From assembly GCA_013813825.1 (NCBI GenBank), contig JACCRA010000444.1, positions 1 to 12,078 of the forward strand: a DNA stretch of 12,078 nucleotides, given 5' to 3'. Below, piece by piece: positions 1-6,965 of the stretch (position 1 is its first letter; every line of letters begins with the position of its first letter). Both the position numbers and the translations under genes were made by a program. This stretch comes from Pyrinomonadaceae bacterium. GTDB taxonomy: Bacteria > Acidobacteriota > Blastocatellia > Pyrinomonadales > Pyrinomonadaceae. The notes under the pieces were generated by a model. The model was not told the origin of the DNA. It searched no databases and saw nothing but the letters and a program-made list of their open reading frames with translations.

Positions 1-625
1 CGGCGAACCTGTCCACATCCCCATCGACGAACAGCACCCGCAGCAACCGGCGAACCCTTACGGCTGGTCCAAATTCATCATGGAAAAGATTCTCGCGTCA
101 TACGACCACGCCTACGGCTTAAAATACGTCGCGCTCCGGTACTTCAACGCGGCGGGCGCGACGGCGAAGCGCGGCGAGCATCACGAGCCGGAGTCGCACC
201 TCATCCCCAACGTGCTCTTCGCCGCGATGGGCAAGCGCCCCTTCGTCTCCGTCTTCGGCCACGAATACCCGACGCCCGACGGCACGGCAATACGCGACTA
301 CATACACGTCTCCGACCTCGGTTCAGCACACCTCCTTGCCCTGGGCCACCTGCGAAAAGGCGGCGAGTCCGAGTTCATTAATTTGGGTAACGGGCATGGT
401 TATTCGGTGATGGAAGTGATCGAGACGGCGCGGCGCGTGACGGGGCGTGAGATCGAAGCGAAATTTGAACCCGCCCGTCTAGGCGACCCGTCGAGGCTGG
501 TCGCCAATGCCGAAAAAGCCCGTGTGGTGTTGGGCTGGCAGACACAATACCCTGATCTTGAGACGATCATTCGCACCGCGTGGGCATGGCACGAGGCACA
601 CCCGGACGGGTACGGGAACGATTAG
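1..625 (+). CDS. galE: UDP-glucose 4-epimerase (5' end outside window)
   Basis: Cytoplasmic NAD-dependent short-chain dehydrogenase-like enzyme interconverting UDP-galactose and UDP-glucose in the Leloir pathway. The frame is open from base 2 and gives 207 residues, against about 330-340 for the family, so the N-terminal Rossmann part with the glycine-rich NAD motif is missing. The visible part carries the catalytic YxxxK as YGWSK (bases 59-73), then RYFNAAGA, a HLIPN segment, RDYIHVSDL and the C-terminal [12 protein letters not shown] block, all in the usual order for GalE. The ATG at base 80 lies after the catalytic tyrosine and cannot be the true start. Two in-frame TAG stops (623-625 and 632-634) end the gene, 12 bases before galM. 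Identification is secure; only the 5' end is unknown. Confidence 0.95.
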   Translation, partial: GEPVHIPIDEQHPQQPANPYGWSKFIMEKILASYDHAYGLKYVALRYFNAAGATAKRGEHHEPESHLIPNVLFAAMGKRPFVSVFGHEYPTPDGTAIRDYIHVSDLGSAHLLALGHLRKGGESEFINLGNGHGYSVMEVIETARRVTGREIEAKFEPARLGDPSRLVANAEKARVVLGWQTQYPDLETIIRTAWAWHEAHPDGYGND

Positions 626-637
626 CTTCCTTAGACC

Positions 638-1783
638 ATGACTATGACTTCCAAGAGAACCTCAATGCTATTGGCGCTGTGTTCAATCATGCTGCTCCTA
701 TGCGCGTTCGTCGGGAAAACTAAAGCCGACTGGAAAAAAGAGGTCTTCGGGAAAACGGCGGGCGGGCAACCGGTGGAGCTTTATACACTCACGAATCGCA
801 ACGGCGTCGAGACGAGGATAATCACCTACGGTGGCGTCCTCGTCTCGCTCAAAGTGCCCGACCGCACGGGTAATCTCGACGACGTTGTGCTCGGCTTCGA
901 TCAGCTTGAGCGTTACCTGAATGACACGAAGTATATCGGCGCGCTCATCGGTCGTCACGCTAATCGCATTGCCAAAGGCCGGTTCATGCTGAACGGCGTC
1001 GAATACAAGCTGGCTACCAACAACAACGAGAATCACCTGCACGGCGGGGTTAAGGGCTTCGACAAAGTCGTCTGGAAGGCGCGCCCCGTTAAGGTGCGCG
1101 GTGGTGCCGGCGTCGAACTCAGTTATCTGAGTCGGGACGGCGAAGAGGGGTACCCCGGCAACCTGAAGGCGAGAGTTGTCTACACGCTCACTGACCGCAA
1201 CGAGTTAAAGATTGATTATTACCTGACGACCGACAGGGACACGATTGCGAATCTAACCCAGCACTCATATTTCAACCTAGCGGGTCACGGCAACGGCGAT
1301 ATTCTCGGACATCAACTCAAGATTAACGCCGGCAGCTTTACCCCCACCGGCGCCGCTTCGATTCCGACGGGCGAGTTGCGCAGCGTGAAGGGAACGCCGT
1401 TCGACTTCACGCAGATGACGGCCATCGGAGCGCGCATCGAACAGGCGGAAGAGCAACTGAAGTTCGGCAGCGGTTATGATCATAACTTTGTGATCAACGG
1501 GCGGGCGGGAAGGCTTCGGCAGGCAGCAGAGGTGTTCGAGCCGACTACGGGTCGCGTAATGGAAGTCTGGACGACGGAACCCGGCATGCAGCTCTACACC
1601 GGCAATTTTCTCGACGGCAGCCAGATGGGCAAAGGTGGCAAAACCTATCAGAGGCGCTCCGCCTTCTGTCTGGAGACGCAACACTTTCCAGACTCGCCGA
1701 ACCACGCGCAGTTTCCCTCGACAGTGTTACGGAAGGGCGGGCGGTTACAGACGACTACGATTTACAGATTTTCGGCGAAGTGA
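638..1783 (+). CDS. galM: Galactose mutarotase (aldose 1-epimerase), exported
   Basis: Interconverts alpha and beta anomers of galactose and other aldoses. The 381-residue product begins with a signal peptide: basic K6/R7, hydrophobic stretch about 10-25, likely cleavage after KTKA (about residue 30), so it probably acts in the periplasm, unlike GalE and GalT. Family motifs are in order: NR at 109-110, HLHGG at 133-137, THE catalytic-acid histidine H209 in LTQHSYFNLAGH, YDHNFV at 280-284, EPGMQLYTGN at 314-323, and the catalytic-base glutamate E346 in CLETQHFPD. Without the leader its length matches the usual 340-350. It starts 12 bases after galE; no clear Shine-Dalgarno site is visible, so coupling to galE translation is possible. 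ATG 644 is an alternative start that keeps the basic residues. Confidence 0.93.
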   Translation: MTMTSKRTSMLLALCSIMLLLCAFVGKTKADWKKEVFGKTAGGQPVELYTLTNRNGVETRIITYGGVLVSLKVPDRTGNLDDVVLGFDQLERYLNDTKYIGALIGRHANRIAKGRFMLNGVEYKLATNNNENHLHGGVKGFDKVVWKARPVKVRGGAGVELSYLSRDGEEGYPGNLKARVVYTLTDRNELKIDYYLTTDRDTIANLTQHSYFNLAGHGNGDILGHQLKINAGSFTPTGAASIPTGELRSVKGTPFDFTQMTAIGARIEQAEEQLKFGSGYDHNFVINGRAGRLRQAAEVFEPTTGRVMEVWTTEPGMQLYTGNFLDGSQMGKGGKTYQRRSAFCLETQHFPDSPNHAQFPSTVLRKGGRLQTTTIYRFSAK

Positions 1784-1787
1784 GGCC

Positions 1788-1795
1788 GGAGGGAG
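1788..1795 (+). promoter_or_regulatory. Ribosome binding site of galT
   Basis: GGAGGGAG ends 7 bases before the ATG at 1803 and lies just after the galM stop (1781-1783). It is one of the few strong Shine-Dalgarno sites in the window and fixes the galT start. Confidence 0.8.
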
Positions 1796-1802
1796 ATAAC
1801 CA

Positions 1803-2834
1803 ATGGTTTGGGAAGAAAGATGGCATCCGCTCCGCGAAGAGTGGGTCATACTCGCGGCTCACAGGCAGAACCGCCCGTGGAGCGGCGGAACAATCGAACA
1901 CGCCGGAACTGCCGCCCCGGATTACGTGCCCGATTGTTATCTCTGTCCCCGGAACATGCGCGTGAGCGGGAAGCAAAATCTGGATTACGCGAGCACGTTC
2001 GTCTTCGATAACGACCTGCCGAGCGTCAGTCTCGATGCGCCCAAGGAGTTGTCCGAGCCGGTGGGGATTTACCGCAATCGTCCCGCGCAGGGCATCGCAC
2101 GCGTCGTTTGTTATAGCCCGCTGCACAGCCTGACACTGGCGGAGCTTGAGACGGATGAAGTCGCGGAGTTGTTGCGCGTCTGGCAGGAGCAGTACCGCGA
2201 ACTCGGCGGCCGTGCGGAGATCAAACACGTTCTGATCTTTGAGAACAAAGGCGAGGCGGTGGGCGTGTCGAACCCGCACCCGCACGGCCAGATTTACGCG
2301 ACCAACTTCGTCTTCAAGACCATCGAGACCGAAGCGCGCGTTTCGAGCAAGCATCTGAGCGAGACAGGGCGCGTTCTCTTTCAGGATATCATCGCCGCCG
2401 AGAAGCAGGACGGGCGGCGCATCATCTGCGAGAACGAAACGGCCATCGCCTTCCTGCCTTACTTCGCGCGTTACGCTTACGAGGTCTACGTCGCGCCGAA
2501 AGCTACGCACCCGAGCATCGCCGCACTCTCCGACGCGGAGTTGCGTGATTTCGCCGACATCCTCAGGCAGGTGCTCATCAAGTTTGATAACCTCTGGCAT
2601 CTGCCCTTCCCCTTTGTCATGCCTTTGCACCAAGCTCCAACCGACGGCGGCGACTACAGCGGTTTTCATTTTCACATCGAGTTTCACCCGCCGCTCCGGC
2701 GGCCCAACCTGCTCAAGTATCTGGCCGGGCCGGAAATCGGCGGGGGCAATTTCCTGAGCGACACCGCTCCCGAAGAGAAGGCCGCCGAACTCCGTGCGGC
2801 GAGCGACATTCATTACAAGCAAGCCCGTGGATGA
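1803..2834 (+). CDS. galT: Galactose-1-phosphate uridylyltransferase
   Basis: Cytoplasmic HIT-superfamily enzyme that transfers UMP from UDP-glucose to galactose-1-phosphate, giving UDP-galactose and glucose-1-phosphate. The 343-residue length is normal. Zinc ligands are visible as C45 and C48 (CYLC), H108 (CYSPLHSL) and H159. The catalytic HPH-G-Q motif lies at 159-163 (HPHGQ), with nucleophile H161. The second metal site is suggested by H276 (LHQAP) and by H289/H291 in [11 protein letters not shown]. The C-terminal half (about 190-340) is the second HIT-like repeat. The start is set by a strong ribosome site. The gene lies 19 bases after galM and 25 bases before the binding-protein gene, so it is probably in the same operon. 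Its substrate normally comes from galactokinase, which is not in the window. Confidence 0.96.
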   Translation: MVWEERWHPLREEWVILAAHRQNRPWSGGTIEHAGTAAPDYVPDCYLCPRNMRVSGKQNLDYASTFVFDNDLPSVSLDAPKELSEPVGIYRNRPAQGIARVVCYSPLHSLTLAELETDEVAELLRVWQEQYRELGGRAEIKHVLIFENKGEAVGVSNPHPHGQIYATNFVFKTIETEARVSSKHLSETGRVLFQDIIAAEKQDGRRIICENETAIAFLPYFARYAYEVYVAPKATHPSIAALSDAELRDFADILRQVLIKFDNLWHLPFPFVMPLHQAPTDGGDYSGFHFHIEFHPPLRRPNLLKYLAGPEIGGGNFLSDTAPEEKAAELRAASDIHYKQARG

Positions 2835-2847
2835 ACACCACACAATG

Positions 2848-2852
2848 AGGAG
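2848..2852 (+). promoter_or_regulatory. Ribosome binding site of the sugar-binding lipoprotein
   Basis: AGGAG lies 7 bases before the ATG at 2860. This decides that start over the in-frame ATGs at 2794 (inside galT) and 2845. The galT stop also overlaps a five-codon frame (ATG 2831 to TGA 2848) that ends at this site, which could pass ribosomes on, though this may be chance. Confidence 0.75.
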
Positions 2853-2859
2853 AAAAATC

Positions 2860-3843
2860 ATGAGTCTAACAAAACGGATCGCGCTCGCCGGCGCTTGCCT
2901 GTTGCTCGCGTCAGCCTGTAACCAGAACAGCGGCGGCAGTAGTGGTGGCGGCAGCAGCGGCGGCTCCACCAAGAAACTCGCTTTCGTCACCAACAACGCT
3001 TCGGACTTCTGGACCATCGCGCGCAAGGGGTGTGAAAAGGCCGACGCCGAACTGAACGACGTGTCGGTCGAGTTTAGAATCCCGGCGGACGGCACCGCCG
3101 CCGAGCAGAAGCGTATCGCTGATGATCTTCTCGCGAAAGGCATTGACGGCATCGCCATCAGCCCGGTTGACCCGGAGAACCAAACGCAACTCATCAACGA
3201 CGTGGCGAAGCAGACGCTGGTGTTCACGCACGACTCGGACGCGCCGAAGAGTGAGCGGGCCTGTTATGTGGGCACGGATAACGTGGCCGCTGGGCGGGAG
3301 GCTGGCGGCTTAATCAAAGAGGCCATCCCGCAGGGCGGGAAGATTATGCTCTTCGTCGGCAAGACCGATGCGCGCAACGCCCAGGAGCGCTTGCAGGGGA
3401 TCAGAGAGGCGCTCCAAGGATCGAACATCCAGATCATCGATGTGAGGACGGACGACACGGATCGCGTACGCGCGAAGTCGAATGTTTCCGACACGCTCGT
3501 CAAATATCAGGATGTGGTCGGCCTCGTCGGGCTGTGGAGCTACAACGGCCCCGCGATACTGAACGCCGTGAGGGACGCAGGCAAGGTCGGGCAGGTGAAG
3601 ATCGTGGCCTTCGATGAAGAGGATGAGACGCTGGCGGGCGTTAAAGAGGGCGCGATCTACGGCACGGTTGTGCAGCAGCCCTACGAATTCGGCTATCGGG
3701 CGATCAAGATGATGGCGCAGGTGCAGGCGGGCGACAAGTCCGCGATTCCGCCGAGCAAGCAAGTGTTCATCCCGACCCTCACCATCAAACGGGACAGCGT
3801 CGAGGAGTTTACGAAAAAGGTCAACGGGCTGCGTGGCCGATAA
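2860..3843 (+). CDS. Sugar ABC transporter substrate-binding lipoprotein (RbsB-like)
   Basis: Periplasmic binding protein that would deliver a sugar to a CUT2-type ABC importer. From ATG 2860 the product has 327 residues. The N-terminus has basic K5/R6, a hydrophobic segment and a lipobox ending LLLASAC with C20 as the lipidated cysteine, so it should be membrane anchored. A Gly/Ser-rich tether follows (about 24-36). The mature domain starts KKLAFVTNNASDFW and is of the periplasmic-binding-protein type 1 fold (Peripla_BP_4, RbsB-like), with GIDGIAISPVDP, CYVGTDNVAAGREAG and VAFDEEDETL segments. The gene order (galT before, RbsA-type ATPase 33 bases after) fits a sugar transporter. The ligand cannot be read from sequence: galactose, xylose and arabinose are all plausible from context. 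Confidence 0.9.
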   Translation: MSLTKRIALAGACLLLASACNQNSGGSSGGGSSGGSTKKLAFVTNNASDFWTIARKGCEKADAELNDVSVEFRIPADGTAAEQKRIADDLLAKGIDGIAISPVDPENQTQLINDVAKQTLVFTHDSDAPKSERACYVGTDNVAAGREAGGLIKEAIPQGGKIMLFVGKTDARNAQERLQGIREALQGSNIQIIDVRTDDTDRVRAKSNVSDTLVKYQDVVGLVGLWSYNGPAILNAVRDAGKVGQVKIVAFDEEDETLAGVKEGAIYGTVVQQPYEFGYRAIKMMAQVQAGDKSAIPPSKQVFIPTLTIKRDSVEEFTKKVNGLRGR

Positions 3844-3856
3844 AGGTAGGCAGACC

Positions 3857-3880
3857 ATGCGCTCCAAACTTATCTTATGA
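3857..3880 (+). promoter_or_regulatory. Seven-codon leader ORF coupled to the ABC ATPase start
   Basis: ATG 3857 opens a frame coding MRSKLIL and ends at TGA 3878-3880. That stop overlaps the ATPase ATG (3877-3879) as ATGA. An AGGTAGG-type ribosome site (3842-3850) stands 6 bases before ATG 3857, while the ATPase ATG has no site of its own. The arrangement is seen directly; termination-reinitiation coupling is an inference. Confidence 0.45.
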
Positions 3881-4326
3881 ACACTCCGATTCTGCAAATG
3901 CGAAAGATCGATAAGCACTTCCCCGGCGTTCACGCGCTGAAAGGGGTTGACCTCGATGTCAGCGCGGGCGAAGTGGTCACGCTGCTCGGTGAAAACGGCG
4001 CGGGCAAGTCAACGCTGATGAAAGTGCTTGGCGGGATCCACCAACCGGACAGCGGGGAGATTCTGATCGACGGCTCGCCGCGCGTGATCCACGACGTCGC
4101 CGAGGCGACCGGGCACGGCATCGCCTTCATCCATCAGGAACTGAACGTATTCGACAACCTCAACGTCGCAGCGAACGTCTTTTTAGGTCGCGAGCCGGTG
4201 CGCGGCGGCTTCCTGCGCCTCGTCGATAACCGGAAGATGTACGAGGACACCAAGACGCACCTGAAGCGTCTCGGCCTCAACATCGCGCCGGACACGCCGC
4301 TCGCCAAGCTTTCCATGGCGCAGTAG
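3877..4326 (+). CDS. Sugar ABC transporter ATP-binding protein, N-terminal part (interrupted gene)
   Basis: First part of an RbsA/XylG-type double ATPase that would power sugar import from the cytoplasmic face of the membrane. The 149 residues hold the start of nucleotide-binding domain 1: canonical Walker A GENGAGKST at 39-47 and the Q-loop in FIHQELN (Q87). The frame stops at TAG 4324-4326, just inside the domain-1 signature (LSMAQ, then stop), and then continues in the same frame with QMVEIAK. Homologues read LSxGxQQMVEIAK here, so the stop stands where Gln is expected and one C-to-T change of CAG explains it. Alone this fragment lacks Walker B and the second domain and should not work. 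It could be a pseudogene, a sequencing error or an amber-suppressed gene. Confidence 0.85.
   Translation: MNTPILQMRKIDKHFPGVHALKGVDLDVSAGEVVTLLGENGAGKSTLMKVLGGIHQPDSGEILIDGSPRVIHDVAEATGHGIAFIHQELNVFDNLNVAANVFLGREPVRGGFLRLVDNRKMYEDTKTHLKRLGLNIAPDTPLAKLSMAQ
4324..4326 (+). other. In-frame amber codon in ABC signature of domain 1
   Basis: TAG falls between CAG (4321) and CAG (4327) and ATG 4330 follows, all in the frame of the ATPase. Both flanks match one continuous RbsA-type protein of 511 positions with no frameshift, against 501 for E. coli RbsA. Confidence 0.95.
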
Positions 4327-4329
4327 CAG

Positions 4330-5412
4330 ATGGTCGAGATCGCGAAGGCGCTTTCGCTTAACGCGCGAATTCTCATCATGGATGAACCGACTTCGAGCCT
4401 GACCCTGACGGAGACGGCGCGCCTGCTGGCGGTCGTGAAAGAGTTGCGTGAGCAGGGCGTCGGGATCATTTACATCTCGCACCGGCTCGGGGAAGTTCAG
4501 GAGATCGCCGACCGCGCCGTCGTGATGCGCGACGGCGCGAACGCGGGCGGCCTCGCGCGCGCCGAGATCAACCACGACAACATGGTCAAGTTGATGGTTG
4601 GGCGCGACATCGAGTCGTTCTACCAACACCCGATGGTCAAAACGACGCCGCGCTACTTTGAAGTCGAGGACTTGCACACGAGCCGCTACCCCGATAAACA
4701 AGTTAGGTTCGACGTCGGCAAGGGTGAAATTCTGGGCATTGCCGGACTCGTCGGGGCGGGACGTTCCGAAACGGCGCAGGCGATCTTCGGCGTGGACCGC
4801 GCCCTCGGAGGCCAGATGAGGCTCGGCAACCAGCCGCTCCGCATCCGTTCGCCGCAGGACGCCATCAAGCACGGCGTTTACCTCATCCCGGAGGATCGAC
4901 GCAACGCCGGCCTGATCACCGACATGCCGATCCGCGAAAACGTCACGTTGCCCGGTCTCGACCGTTACGCGCCAGCGGGTCTCATCTCTTTCGACAGGGA
5001 ACGCCGGAACGCGAAGGAGATGTGCGGAAAGTTGAAAGTCAAAGCATCTTCGGTGGAAATGAAAGCCGCCAATCTGAGCGGCGGCAATCAACAAAAGGTG
5101 GTGCTCGCCAAGTGGCTCTCGCTTGAGCCGAAACTGCTTATCTTCGACGAGCCGACGCGCGGCATTGACGTCGGCTCGAAGGCGGAAATCTACGAACTGA
5201 TGCGCAAGCTGGCTGAGTCGGGCATTGCGATCATCATGATCAGCAGCGACATGGAAGAGGTACTGAACGTCAGCGACCGCGTCGCGGTGATGCACGAGGG
5301 CACGATCACCGGTGTGCTCGAGCGCGACGAGTGCAGCGAAGAGAACATCATGCGCCTGTCAGTGGGAAACAAGGACAGGGCCGGGAAGGCTGCCGGCGCG
5401 GGTCAAAACTGA
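4330..5412 (+). CDS. Sugar ABC transporter ATP-binding protein, C-terminal part (interrupted gene)
   Basis: The rest of the RbsA/XylG-type ATPase, 360 residues from ATG 4330, which lies one codon after the amber stop. In full-length numbering it contains domain-1 Walker B ILIMDEPT (165-172) and H-loop H202, then domain 2 with the non-canonical Walker A GLVGAGRSE (290-298), IPEDRR (337-342), the intact signature LSGGNQQK (400-407) and Walker B LLIFDEPT (420-427). A canonical domain-1 Walker A with a degenerate domain-2 Walker A is normal in CUT2 ATPases, so the second domain looks undamaged. No ribosome site precedes ATG 4330; any separate translation would rely on reinitiation. xylB follows after 34 bases. 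A permease gene would normally come next and is absent. Confidence 0.88.
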   Translation: MVEIAKALSLNARILIMDEPTSSLTLTETARLLAVVKELREQGVGIIYISHRLGEVQEIADRAVVMRDGANAGGLARAEINHDNMVKLMVGRDIESFYQHPMVKTTPRYFEVEDLHTSRYPDKQVRFDVGKGEILGIAGLVGAGRSETAQAIFGVDRALGGQMRLGNQPLRIRSPQDAIKHGVYLIPEDRRNAGLITDMPIRENVTLPGLDRYAPAGLISFDRERRNAKEMCGKLKVKASSVEMKAANLSGGNQQKVVLAKWLSLEPKLLIFDEPTRGIDVGSKAEIYELMRKLAESGIAIIMISSDMEEVLNVSDRVAVMHEGTITGVLERDECSEENIMRLSVGNKDRAGKAAGAGQN

Positions 5413-5446
5413 CAACCGCTCCGCGTGCGCGGCTCACTAAAACGGT

Positions 5447-6934
5447 ATGAGGCTACTTGGAATTGATGTCGGCACGGGCGGCTCTCGCGCTCTGGTGATA
5501 GACGAGGCGGGCCGCGTCGTCGCTTCCGCGACCGCGGAGCACGCGCCGTTCGCCTCGCCGCACATAGGCTGGGCCGAGCAGGACGCGCGCGACTGGTGGC
5601 GTGCGAGCGCGGAGGCGGTGCGTGAGGTTTTGTCCAGTGACGACGTGAAAGCGGAAGAGATCGGGTGCATCGGGTTGACCGGGCAGATGCACGGCGCGGT
5701 GCTGTTGGACGAGCGCGCAGAGGTCTTGAGACCCGCGATCATCTGGTGCGACGTGCGCACTGACCCGCAGTGCCGCGCGCTGACGGAGCAGGTCGGCGCT
5801 GAGCGTCTGATCGAACTTGTCTTGAACCCCGCGCTCGCCGGTTTCACTCTGCCGAAACTACTCTGGGTGCGCGAGACGGAACCGGAGGTGTGGGCGCGCG
5901 TACGCTCGGTGCTGCTGCCGAAAGATTATGTCCGGCTGCGGCTGACGGGAGAGCGCGCGACCGACGTGGCCGACGCATCGGGGACGCTCTTGCTCGACGT
6001 GAGACGGCGCGAGTGGTCGCGCGAGATGCTCGGACACACCGGGCTCGATGAAACATTACTGCCGCGAGTCTACGAGTCGCAAGAAGTGGCGGGGCGGGTC
6101 TCGTCTGCGGGCGCGGCGGAGACAGGCTTGCGCGAGGGCACGCCGGTCGTCGCGGGCGCGGGCGATCAGGCGGCGGGCGCGGTGGGCATGGGCATCGTCC
6201 GGCCCGGTGCGGTGAGCGCCACCATCGGCACATCCGGCGTCGTTTTCGCCGCGACCGACCGCCCTGCGCTCGACCACCTCGGTCGCGTCCATACTTTCTG
6301 CCATGCCGTCCCCGGACGCTGGCATGTGATGGGCGTGACGCAGGCGGCGGGTCTTAGCCTACGCTGGTTTCGCGATTGCTTCGGCGCAGGTTCGGAGGAT
6401 GGCCGCGATCCCTACGAGATTTTGCTGGACGAGGCGGCCAACGCACCGGCTGGCGCGGATGGCGTGTTGTGGGCGCCTTACCTGATGGGCGAGCGCACGC
6501 CGCATCTGGACCCGCGCGCGCGCGCCGCGCTCGTCGGTCTGACGGCCAGCCACACACGCGGGCATGTCGTCCGCGCTATCCTCGAAGGCGTCGCCTTCTC
6601 TCTGCGCGACACGCTGACGATCTTCGCCGAGATGCAGGTTCCCGTTGAAACGATCAGGCTCGGCGGCGGCGGCGCGCGCGGACAGTTGTGGCGGCAAATT
6701 CAAGCTGATATTTACGGGCAGACGGTCGAGATGGTAGAGGCGGATGAAGGCGCGGCTTACGGCGCGGCGCTGCTCGCCGGAGTCGGCGGCGGCGTATGGG
6801 CGAGCGTGGATGATGCTTGTGCCGTAACGGTAAGAGTGCGTCAAAGAATCGAGCCGTCGGCGGCAGCGAGTTTGATGAGCACGCGCTATCAAACTTTTCA
6901 GTCTCTTTACCCGGCGCTGCGCCGTCTGGATTGA
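5447..6934 (+). CDS. xylB: Xylulokinase
   Basis: FGGY-family kinase that phosphorylates D-xylulose to D-xylulose-5-phosphate with ATP in the cytoplasm. The 495 residues compare with 484 in E. coli XylB. Domain I begins MRLLGIDVGTGGSRALVID with the ATP-phosphate loop, and GQMHG stands at 79-83, a hallmark of xylulokinases. The catalytic aspartate is D240 in GAGDQAAGAVG. Domain II has GTSGV (261-265), APYLMGERTPH (343-353) and the adenosine-binding GGGGARGQLW (406-415) of the second FGGY signature region. It lies 34 bases after the ATPase and 31 before xylA, supporting xylose as substrate rather than another ketose. No clear ribosome site precedes ATG 5447. Confidence 0.95.
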   Translation: MRLLGIDVGTGGSRALVIDEAGRVVASATAEHAPFASPHIGWAEQDARDWWRASAEAVREVLSSDDVKAEEIGCIGLTGQMHGAVLLDERAEVLRPAIIWCDVRTDPQCRALTEQVGAERLIELVLNPALAGFTLPKLLWVRETEPEVWARVRSVLLPKDYVRLRLTGERATDVADASGTLLLDVRRREWSREMLGHTGLDETLLPRVYESQEVAGRVSSAGAAETGLREGTPVVAGAGDQAAGAVGMGIVRPGAVSATIGTSGVVFAATDRPALDHLGRVHTFCHAVPGRWHVMGVTQAAGLSLRWFRDCFGAGSEDGRDPYEILLDEAANAPAGADGVLWAPYLMGERTPHLDPRARAALVGLTASHTRGHVVRAILEGVAFSLRDTLTIFAEMQVPVETIRLGGGGARGQLWRQIQADIYGQTVEMVEADEGAAYGAALLAGVGGGVWASVDDACAVTVRVRQRIEPSAAASLMSTRYQTFQSLYPALRRLD

Positions 6935-6948
6935 CTAATGATTTGAAG

Positions 6949-6957
6949 AAGGAAAGG
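6949..6957 (+). promoter_or_regulatory. Ribosome binding site of xylA
   Basis: AAGGAAAGG lies 8 bases before ATG 6966. It also suits the adjacent GTG at 6963, so the start is uncertain by one codon; ATG is preferred. Confidence 0.6.
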
Positions 6958-6965
6958 CAAAGGTG

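Noticed and set aside
2928..2968. Low-complexity GGC/AGC run as a tandem repeat element
   Set aside because: It codes the Gly/Ser tether that commonly follows the lipidated cysteine of binding lipoproteins.
1755..3227. 490-codon open frame on the - strand
   Set aside because: It lies entirely antisense to galT and the binding-protein gene, both with full family motifs, and its translation shows no recognisable domain. It is a composition shadow of GC-rich coding.
4324..4326. Stop codon reassignment (TAG read as Gln) as the organism's code
   Set aside because: galE ends at its expected length with tandem in-frame TAG codons, and the other intact genes show no internal TAG, so a changed code is unlikely.
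4183..5295. 370-codon open frame on the - strand
   Set aside because: It is antisense to the ABC ATPase and rich in H, R, V and D as expected for a shadow frame; no motif is visible.
5421..5432. Small GC palindrome between ATPase and xylB as terminator
   Set aside because: The stem is only four pairs with a four-base loop and no T-run follows, so it is not a credible terminator.
6513..6525. CG-alternating tract that could form Z-DNA
   Set aside because: It codes Arg/Ala residues within a normal xylB and fits the local GC-rich codon use, so no special role is needed.
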